In this document: piece by piece, positions 1 through 4,777 of the stretch
How the letters are laid out: each line of letters opens with the position of its first letter
Numbering within the stretch: position 1 is the first letter of the stretch
Source of the DNA: Campylobacteraceae bacterium
Lineage (GTDB): Bacteria > Campylobacterota > Campylobacteria > Campylobacterales > Sulfurospirillaceae
Reading direction: 5' to 3'
Length of the DNA: 5,366 nt
NCBI GenBank assembly: GCA_027011025.1
Contig: JALVAU010000479.1
Coordinates: 1 to 5,366, forward strand
Position numbers and translations under genes: made by a program
Notes under the pieces: model-generated
Seen by the model: only the letters and a program-made list of their open reading frames with translations
What the model was told of the DNA's origin: nothing
The model's database searches: none

Positions 1-1
1 T

Positions 2-937
2 ATGGCAGGTTCATTTATAGGTTTTGGATTGATGGAGCCATCATTTTGGAGTTGGTCAAATATGTTTTCCATACTCTTGGGTATCACAATAGTTGGAATC
101 TTGGCTTTAGGAGTGACCTTTACGCTGATAGTAGATGGCTTTGATCTATCGATTGGTTCAACTGCGGCGATTTGTGTAATGATATCATCTTATGTTATGG
201 TAGTGCTTAATATGAACTACATATATGCTATTTTGCTCTCAATTTTACTTGGAATCACTATTGGTCTTGTAAATGGTCTGTTGATAGTAAAGGCAAAGAT
301 ACCTGATCTCTTGGCAACCTTAGGAATGATGTTCTTAATACAGGGTTTACAATTGATCCCATCTGCCGGTATGTCCATAGGTACAGGGATGATGTTGGCT
401 GATGGAAGTGAAGCTGAGGGAGAGTTTGCTCAACAATTTCTATTTTTAGGGCAGGGCAGACTTTTTAATTTAATTCCGATTCCGGTTATCGTGTTTGTTG
501 CCTTGGCAATAGTTATATATTTTGTTTTACAATATACAAAATGGGGGAGAATCTTATATGCTATAGGAGGAAATGAAAAAGCGGTAAAATTAGCAGGTGT
601 AAATGTAGAGAAGTATAAAATTGCAGCTTATGTGCTTTCGGGTACTATATCATCAATAGCCGGTATATTGCTAGCCGCAAGGATAGGCCGAGGTGATGTC
701 ACGAGTGGTGGAGGACTTTTACTCGATGCCGTAGCCGCTGCTTTGATAGGTTATGCTGTACTTGGGGTTAAAAAACCAAATGCCCTAGGAAGTGTTGTGG
801 GAGTTATATTTATAGGTATGCTTCTAAATGGTTTGACGATGTTGTCTCTGCCATACTATACACAAGATTTTATCAAAGGCATCGTGCTTGTGGCCGCACT
901 TATATTTACATTTGGATTGTCAAAGTCAGAAATTTAA
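2..937 (+). CDS. Sugar ABC transporter permease, RbsC family (5' partial)
   Basis: Inner-membrane permease subunit of a carbohydrate-type (CUT2) ABC importer, which passes a ligand from a periplasmic binding protein into the cytoplasm using a separate ATPase. The 311 visible residues are strongly hydrophobic with about eight or nine membrane segments. Family marks are GFDLSIGS at 46-53 (RbsC has GIDLSVGS), the NGLL...IPDLLATLG stretch at 91-108, and the cytoplasmic loop WGRILYAIGGNEKAVKLAGV at 181-200, which contacts the ATPase. Residue 11 onward aligns with about residue 30 of E. coli RbsC, so the ATG at base 2 is probably internal and some 25-35 residues with the first membrane helix lie outside the window. 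The loop GYAVLGVKKPNALGS (250-264) differs from the GGTSLxGGxG of RbsC, so this is a distinct subfamily. The binding-protein gene follows after 22 bases. The ATPase gene is not in the window. The exact ligand is inferred from neighbours only. Confidence 0.92.
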   Translation: MAGSFIGFGLMEPSFWSWSNMFSILLGITIVGILALGVTFTLIVDGFDLSIGSTAAICVMISSYVMVVLNMNYIYAILLSILLGITIGLVNGLLIVKAKIPDLLATLGMMFLIQGLQLIPSAGMSIGTGMMLADGSEAEGEFAQQFLFLGQGRLFNLIPIPVIVFVALAIVIYFVLQYTKWGRILYAIGGNEKAVKLAGVNVEKYKIAAYVLSGTISSIAGILLAARIGRGDVTSGGGLLLDAVAAALIGYAVLGVKKPNALGSVVGVIFIGMLLNGLTMLSLPYYTQDFIKGIVLVAALIFTFGLSKSEI

Positions 938-950
938 TAAAAAATTTAAA

Positions 951-954
951 GGAG
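951..954 (+). promoter_or_regulatory. Shine-Dalgarno site fixing the binding-protein start
   Basis: GGAG sits five bases before the ATG at 960. It decides the start against an in-frame ATG at 888, which lies inside the permease gene and would put 24 non-signal-like residues in front of a perfect Sec signal peptide. Confidence 0.8.
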
Positions 955-959
955 AAAAC

Positions 960-2018
960 ATGAAGTTGAAGTTTTTAGTAGTACTCTCTATAGTACTTGG
1001 TTTGATGTTTGGTGCAAACAGTGCACTAGCAAAAGGTTTAAAAGGGGCTCCTGCTCCATTTGATGGTTCAAAAAAGATACATGTAGCCCTAATCAGGCAG
1101 ATGACAGAGGGTGAGTTTATGCAAACTTACCGAGCAGGTGCGCAGATACAAGCTAATTTATTGGGTATCAAACTTACTGTTTTTGGTAAAAGTATGGATA
1201 ACCAAGCAGAGGCAAACTTTGTCTATCAGGCAATAAATATGAAAGTTGATGGGATTATCATAGATCACGGCTTGAGTGAAACTATGATGAAACCAGCAGC
1301 TGATGCTATCAAAGCAGGAATTCCTGTTGTGGCATTTGATGTTGATTTGAAAAATCCTAAGATTCCCCAAATAGCACAAGATGATGAGCTACTTGGTATG
1401 TTAGCGCTTAAGCAAATGGTAAAAGATTTTAATGGTAAAGCAAATGTTGGATATGTAAGTATTGCAGGAATCTTGCCGCTAGATAAGAGAGACAGAAGCT
1501 GGAAAAAGATCAAAAAAGAGTATCCAGGAATCAAACAGATAGTAAAAACAGGAACTTTAGAGTCTCCAATAGCTGCTAAAAATGCCGACCAAGTAAAAGC
1601 GGTATTGCTAGCACATCCTGAGATAAATGCATTTTTTGCTCCTTATGATGAGTTAGGAAAAGGTGTTGTTCAAGCTCTTAGAGAAGCAAGAAAACAAGAT
1701 AAAGCAAAAGTATATACAGCTGATATCTCAACTCAAGATATAAGAGAGATGATAAAACCAGATAGCCCATGGGCTGCTACAGCTGCAACAAACCCTGCTT
1801 CTATCGGTGCAGTTTCAGTTAGAGCAATTGCATTGAAAATAGCCGGCATAAAGATACCTCATAATATTTTGATTCCACCTATGCTTTTTACTGCCAAAGA
1901 GTTAAGAGCTATGAAGATCAAAAATATGAAACAGTTAAGAAAAAAGTTTCCTAAGTTTAATAGTGTTGATTTGTTAAATTATCCATGGATTCCAGTTGAT
2001 AAGAAAGGATTGTTTTAA
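960..2018 (+). CDS. Periplasmic sugar-binding protein of an ABC importer
   Basis: Solute receptor of the RbsB-like (Peripla_BP_4) family that delivers ligand to the permease encoded just upstream. Starting at 960 gives 352 residues with a Sec signal peptide: basic MKLK, hydrophobic core 5-18, and an ALA cleavage site after residue 24. There is no lipobox and no cysteine anywhere, so it should be a free periplasmic protein. By eye against E. coli RbsB from memory, some ribose-contact positions are kept (F53, D127, R177, D255), while the equivalents of RbsB F16, N190 and Q235 appear to be M54, Y229 and T277. That points to a ligand related to but different from ribopyranose. About 40 C-terminal residues (310-352, Lys-rich, ending NYPWIPVDKKGLF) extend past the end of RbsB. 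The isomerase gene begins two bases after the stop, so transport and catabolism are co-expressed. A 5-deoxy or 5-methylthio pentose, or its nucleoside, is the inferred ligand. Fold assignment is firm, ligand is not. Confidence 0.92.
   Translation: MKLKFLVVLSIVLGLMFGANSALAKGLKGAPAPFDGSKKIHVALIRQMTEGEFMQTYRAGAQIQANLLGIKLTVFGKSMDNQAEANFVYQAINMKVDGIIIDHGLSETMMKPAADAIKAGIPVVAFDVDLKNPKIPQIAQDDELLGMLALKQMVKDFNGKANVGYVSIAGILPLDKRDRSWKKIKKEYPGIKQIVKTGTLESPIAAKNADQVKAVLLAHPEINAFFAPYDELGKGVVQALREARKQDKAKVYTADISTQDIREMIKPDSPWAATAATNPASIGAVSVRAIALKIAGIKIPHNILIPPMLFTAKELRAMKIKNMKQLRKKFPKFNSVDLLNYPWIPVDKKGLF
2004..2009 (+). promoter_or_regulatory. Shine-Dalgarno site of the isomerase, inside the preceding gene
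   Basis: AAAGGA lies in the last codons of the binding-protein gene, 11 bases before the isomerase ATG at 2021. With a two-base gap between the genes, the arrangement suggests translational coupling. Confidence 0.55.
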
Positions 2019-2020
2019 TA

Positions 2021-3079
2021 ATGAGCAGTAGCGAAAAACTTTTGAGTTCTATCCCAAAAGCTCTCTATTTTGATGATGAAGATAGATTTTTTATACTTGA
2101 TCAGACAAAACTTCCGACAGATGAGGTGATAGAGGAGCAAAAGAGTGTAGAACAGGTTTATGACTCTATTTATCAGCTCAAAGTAAGAGGAGCACCTGCG
2201 ATAGGAATCGCGGGTGCTTATGGATTGGTGATAAGCTTAAAAAATTCTCTAGATTTAGATTTAGAGGATTTTTTACAATTGGTTTATAAAAATGCTGAAT
2301 ATCTAAACAGTTCAAGACCAACCGCAGTCAATCTTAGTTGGGCGCTAAACAAGCTCTCTAAGATCGCAAGTGAGTATCCAAAAGACGGCACTGCAAAAGA
2401 GCTCTATAAAATTTTAAGAGATGAAGCAGTGGCTATCCATAACGGCGACATAAAAACTTGCAGGCAAATTGGAGAGTTTGGATCTGAGTTGATAAAAGAG
2501 GGGAACGGAGTTTTAACTCTTTGTAATGCCGGAGCTTTGGCAACAGGAGGCATAGGAACTGCTTTGGCACCTATGTATGTTGCTTGGAGCAAAGGTAAGC
2601 GCTTCAAGGCATATTCAAGTGAGACTAGACCACTTTTACAGGGTGCTAGGATTACATGCTGGGAGTTAAATAAATTTGGTGTTGATACTACTATGATAGC
2701 AGATAGTGTGTCATCTTATTTGATGAAATTGGGTCGAGTTGATATGATAGTAGTGGGAGCTGATCGAGTCGCAAACAACGGTGATACAGCAAACAAGATA
2801 GGAACATCATCGCTAGCGATAAATGCAAAGTTTTATGGTGTGCCTTTGTATATAGCTTGTCCATACTCTACCATAGATACAAATTCAAAAAGTGGAGCTG
2901 ATATAGTAGTAGAGGAGAGGGGAAAAGAGGAGCTTATATACATAAAAGGGCAGCAAATTGCCCCAAAAGATATAAAAGTTTTTAATCCCGCTTTTGATGT
3001 TACGGATAGTTCACTGATAGCAGGTTTTATCACTGAAAAAGGTATAATTCGCCCACCATATAATTTTTCAAAATCATAA
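2021..3079 (+). CDS. mtnA: MtnA-family aldose-1-phosphate isomerase (methylthioribose-1-P / 5-deoxyribose-1-P)
   Basis: Cytoplasmic isomerase converting a 5-substituted ribose-1-phosphate to the ribulose-1-phosphate. The 352 residues match the usual MtnA length (about 350) from end to end. Visible family motifs are KVRGAPAIGIAGAYG (54-68), SRPTAVNLSWAL (98-109), LTLCNAGALATGGIGTALAP (165-184) holding the presumed catalytic Cys168, ETRPLLQGAR (201-210), GADRVANNGDTANKIGT (246-262) holding the presumed catalytic Asp248, and NPAFDVT (322-328). These set it apart from translation factor eIF2B subunits and from archaeal ribose-1,5-bisphosphate isomerase. MtnA proteins in the methionine salvage pathway and those in 5-deoxyribose salvage (DrdI) share these residues, and some are known to use both substrates, so motifs alone cannot choose. 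No other methionine-salvage genes (mtnB, mtnC/W/X, mtnD) are present. A FucA-like aldolase is present, which favours the aldolase route to DHAP. The ATG at 2021 is the only sensible start, two bases after the upstream stop. Confidence 0.93.
   Translation: MSSSEKLLSSIPKALYFDDEDRFFILDQTKLPTDEVIEEQKSVEQVYDSIYQLKVRGAPAIGIAGAYGLVISLKNSLDLDLEDFLQLVYKNAEYLNSSRPTAVNLSWALNKLSKIASEYPKDGTAKELYKILRDEAVAIHNGDIKTCRQIGEFGSELIKEGNGVLTLCNAGALATGGIGTALAPMYVAWSKGKRFKAYSSETRPLLQGARITCWELNKFGVDTTMIADSVSSYLMKLGRVDMIVVGADRVANNGDTANKIGTSSLAINAKFYGVPLYIACPYSTIDTNSKSGADIVVEERGKEELIYIKGQQIAPKDIKVFNPAFDVTDSSLIAGFITEKGIIRPPYNFSKS
3043..3064 (+). promoter_or_regulatory. Possible internal promoter(s) ahead of the regulator gene
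   Basis: Two TATAAT hexamers, at 3043-3048 and 3059-3064, lie in the last codons of the isomerase gene, 46 and 30 bases before the regulator start codon. Neither has a TGn extension or a -35 match, and such hexamers are common in AT-rich DNA. Listed only as a weak candidate for separate expression of the regulator. Confidence 0.2.
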
Positions 3080-3083
3080 TAAC

Positions 3084-3140
3084 AAGGGGTTTAGATGGAT
3101 CTATCACAATACTATATAGATAAGGAGTCCAAAACCCCTT
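3084..3140 (+). promoter_or_regulatory. Inverted repeat that would mask the regulator's ribosome-binding site
   Basis: AAGGGGTTT at 3084-3092 is perfectly complementary to AAACCCCTT at 3132-3140. The left arm contains the Shine-Dalgarno AAGGGG (3084-3089) for the ATG at 3095, and the right arm lies in codons 13-16 of the same gene. A second 6-bp pairing, ATCTAT (3099-3104) with ATAGAT (3116-3121), nests inside the loop. If formed in mRNA, the ribosome-binding site would be paired and the start codon would lie in the loop. The pairing is seen directly; a regulatory role is inference. Confidence 0.3.
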
Positions 3141-3847
3141 TGTACTTACAGGTAGAAGAGATTTTAAGTGAGTTGCTACTAAAAGAGCCTTATAGTCTAG
3201 GTGAAAAACTTCCAAATGAGCTAGAAATTTCCCAAAAACTGGATGTCAGTAGAAATACCGTGCGAAAAGCTATGTATGGGCTGATAAATAAAAATCTAAT
3301 AACCAGAAAGAAGAACAGGGGAACTTTTAAAAATATAGATGACAGTCGCATAAAAACTACACTAAATAATTGGTATAGTTTCAATGAAGATATGAAAAAA
3401 CAGAATAGAAACTTTAAGCTTTTTGAGCATAAAGTCTCTATATGTAAGCCTGAATCAAATGTATATGAGAAACTCCACCTAAAACCAAACAGAAAGATTA
3501 TAAGACTTCTGAGGGTCAAAGGTTATTTAGAGCCAGAGCTCTATGTAGAGAGTTTTTTCCATCCCGATTTAAATCTCTCTTTAGAGGATTTTAAAGATGG
3601 AGATATACTGCAACTCTATCAATTTTTAGAGGAAAAATTAAAGATAAAGATAGTATTTTCACAAGAAGAGATTTCAGCATCAATGCCCTCAGACGAGATA
3701 GAAGAACATTTGGCGGTAAATGACAAAAATACTCCAATCTTAATAAGAAAGATGTTGATACATGATGAAGATGGAGCAAAGATAGCCTATAGTAGAGGGT
3801 ATTACCTCTCAAATAGGTTTGTATTTAATTTAAATATAAGTAGGTAG
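3095..3847 (+). CDS. GntR-family transcriptional regulator, HutC/FarR type with UTRA domain
   Basis: DNA-binding regulator of 250 residues. The N-terminal winged helix spans about 13-78 and includes TPLYLQVEEIL, GEKLPNELEISQKLDVSRNTVRKAM (residues 36-60, the helix-turn-helix) and the wing ending NRGTF at 74-78. The C-terminal half (about 107-245) looks like a UTRA effector domain: LxLKPNRKIIRLLRVK in the middle, PILIRKMLI near 214-222, and a final SRGYYLSNRFVFN. UTRA regulators of this class usually repress a neighbouring catabolic operon and release DNA on binding a small metabolite, often a sugar phosphate or related compound. The gene sits between isomerase and aldolase, 15 bases after the former and two before the latter, so it is probably autoregulated as part of the operon. 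The operator is not identifiable here because the operon promoter lies upstream of the window. AAGGGG at 3084-3089 supports the ATG at 3095. Effector identity is unknown; a 5-modified ribose phosphate would fit the context. Confidence 0.92.
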   Translation: MDLSQYYIDKESKTPLYLQVEEILSELLLKEPYSLGEKLPNELEISQKLDVSRNTVRKAMYGLINKNLITRKKNRGTFKNIDDSRIKTTLNNWYSFNEDMKKQNRNFKLFEHKVSICKPESNVYEKLHLKPNRKIIRLLRVKGYLEPELYVESFFHPDLNLSLEDFKDGDILQLYQFLEEKLKIKIVFSQEEISASMPSDEIEEHLAVNDKNTPILIRKMLIHDEDGAKIAYSRGYYLSNRFVFNLNISR

Positions 3848-3849
3848 AT

Positions 3850-4494
3850 ATGAGTGAACTTGGTATAAGAAAAGAGATAATAGCAACATGTTTAAAGATG
3901 GAAGAGTTGGGGATAAACCAAGGAACATCAGGTAATATAAGCCATAGATTTAAAGATGGAATTCTTATAACTCCTAGTGGTATATCTTATGATTTGCTTA
4001 AACCCAAAGATATAGTTTTTGTTCCATTTAGCTCAAAAGAGGATTTCGTAGGTGAATATCCGCCATCTAGTGAGCTAGATTTTCATTTTGATATCTTAAG
4101 GGCAAAACCTGAGATAAATTGTGTTTTGCATAACCACTCAACATATGCAACATCTATGGCGATATGCAGGATGGATATACCTTCCCACCACTATATGGTC
4201 GGAGTTGGCGGGGGCAAAAAGATACCATGTGCAGAATATGCAACTTTTGGGACAAGTGAACTTTCACAAAATATCATAAAAGCATTAGACGGTTACAATG
4301 CCTGTTTACTTGCAAATCATGGCGTGGTAACAACTGCAATCACTTTGAAAAAAGCACTGAATATCGCTATAGAAGTTGAAAACCTAGCAAAGCAATACAT
4401 AATGGCAAAACAGATAGGTAAGCCTGTTATCCTTGGTGATAAGGAGATGGATAAAATTTTAGAAAAATTCAAATCCTATGGCATGAAAAAGTAA
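3850..4494 (+). CDS. Class II aldolase, L-fuculose-1-phosphate aldolase-like (probable 5-deoxyribulose-1-P / methylthioribulose-1-P aldolase)
   Basis: Zinc-dependent cytoplasmic aldolase that splits a ketose-1-phosphate into DHAP and an aldehyde. At 214 residues it aligns over its whole length with E. coli FucA (215). It has GINQGTSGNIS (21-31) and TPSGISY (41-47) for phosphate binding, PSSELDFH (72-79) with catalytic Glu75, HNH at 94-96 and ANHG at 155-158 giving zinc ligands His94, His96 and His157, and Tyr115 and Tyr210 at the positions of FucA Tyr113 and Tyr209. It is therefore expected to be active. No fucose isomerase or kinase is nearby, while an MtnA-type isomerase is in the same operon. 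This matches the DrdA/Ald2 aldolases of 5-deoxyribose and methylthioribose salvage, whose products are DHAP plus acetaldehyde or methylthioacetaldehyde. Lactaldehyde from true L-fuculose-1-P remains a possible alternative or side activity. The start is two bases after the regulator's stop, with a weak AGG at 3842-3844, suggesting translational coupling. Confidence 0.93.
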   Translation: MSELGIRKEIIATCLKMEELGINQGTSGNISHRFKDGILITPSGISYDLLKPKDIVFVPFSSKEDFVGEYPPSSELDFHFDILRAKPEINCVLHNHSTYATSMAICRMDIPSHHYMVGVGGGKKIPCAEYATFGTSELSQNIIKALDGYNACLLANHGVVTTAITLKKALNIAIEVENLAKQYIMAKQIGKPVILGDKEMDKILEKFKSYGMKK

Positions 4495-4509
4495 TTTTTA
4501 TATCATATT

Positions 4510-4518
4510 TGTTATAAT
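4510..4518 (+). promoter_or_regulatory. Extended -10 promoter for the small gene and alr
   Basis: TGTTATAAT at 4510-4518 is a perfect extended -10 (TGn-TATAAT) with T-rich sequence upstream (about 4492-4510) and no clear -35. This is the usual look of housekeeping promoters in Campylobacterota. Transcription would start near 4525, giving a leader of about 16 bases that ends in the Shine-Dalgarno AAAGGG (4528-4533). It lies in the only sizeable gap of the window and separates the sugar operon from the racemase unit. No hairpin terminator is visible in the 46-base gap, so read-through from the sugar operon is possible. Confidence 0.7.
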
Positions 4519-4540
4519 ACCGACAAAAAAGGGAATATTG

Positions 4541-4777
4541 ATGGAAAAAAAATATGATATAAAAAAAGAGCTAGACGAATTGATAAAAATAAGGACGGAA
4601 TTTTACGATTTTTTAGATGAAAATATTCCAAAAGATAAGATAGGCGCTACTTATGATTTTTCAAACAATCCAACTTTGGATGCAAAAAGCGTATATAACC
4701 ACTTCCATAAGTTAGACTACCAAGCTAGAAAGCTAAGGGGATTTTTAGTGAAGGCTTATGACTTAAAAGCCCAGTAA
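4541..4777 (+). CDS. Small charged protein of unknown function, coupled to alr
   Basis: A 78-residue protein I do not recognise. It has no signal peptide or membrane segment, contains no cysteine, and is rich in Lys, Asp and Glu. The first half (about 1-28) looks helical (KKELDELIKIRTEFYDFLDE). A middle loop, IPKDKIGATYDFSNNPTLD, is followed by a second likely helix holding YNHFHKLDYQARKLRGFLVKAY. The length and helix-loop-helix character suggest a small cytosolic, possibly protein-binding, protein, but no function can be assigned. The ATG at 4541 is preferred over the TTG directly before it (4538) because AAAGGG at 4528-4533 is seven bases upstream of the ATG. The promoter at 4510-4518 immediately precedes it. 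Its stop TAA overlaps the alr ATG by one base, so the two are probably translated together. Codon style matches the neighbours, which supports a real gene. Confidence 0.75.
   Translation: MEKKYDIKKELDELIKIRTEFYDFLDENIPKDKIGATYDFSNNPTLDAKSVYNHFHKLDYQARKLRGFLVKAYDLKAQ

Noticed and set aside
888..959. In-frame upstream ATG extending the binding protein by 24 residues
   Set aside because: It lies inside the permease gene, has no signal-like sequence, and the start at 960 has a strong Shine-Dalgarno and a textbook signal peptide.
1158..1534. Two antisense open frames across the binding-protein gene
   Set aside because: They are composition shadows of a well-supported gene, with no recognisable domain or ribosome-binding site.
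2021..3079. Isomerase as an eIF2B subunit or ribose-1,5-bisphosphate isomerase
   Set aside because: The LCNAGALAT, ETRPLLQGAR and GADRVANNGDTANKIGT stretches and full-length match are typical of the MtnA branch.
2404..3215. Antisense open frames across the isomerase and the start of the regulator
   Set aside because: They overlap strongly supported + strand genes and show no family features.
3794..3809. Short hairpin AGAGG / CCTCT near the end of the regulator gene
   Set aside because: Only 5 bp, inside coding sequence, with no T-run after it; chance level.
3190..3812. Antisense open frames across the regulator, including a Phe/Leu-rich 109-residue one that resembles a membrane protein
   Set aside because: The hydrophobic look comes from reading Lys/Glu-rich codons in reverse; the + strand GntR/UTRA gene explains the region.
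4495..4540. Terminator between the aldolase and the small gene
   Set aside because: No GC-rich stem followed by a T-run is visible; the gap is explained by promoter and ribosome-binding site.
4538..4540. TTG as start of the small gene
   Set aside because: It is directly followed by ATG at 4541, which has better spacing to AAAGGG and is the more usual start codon.
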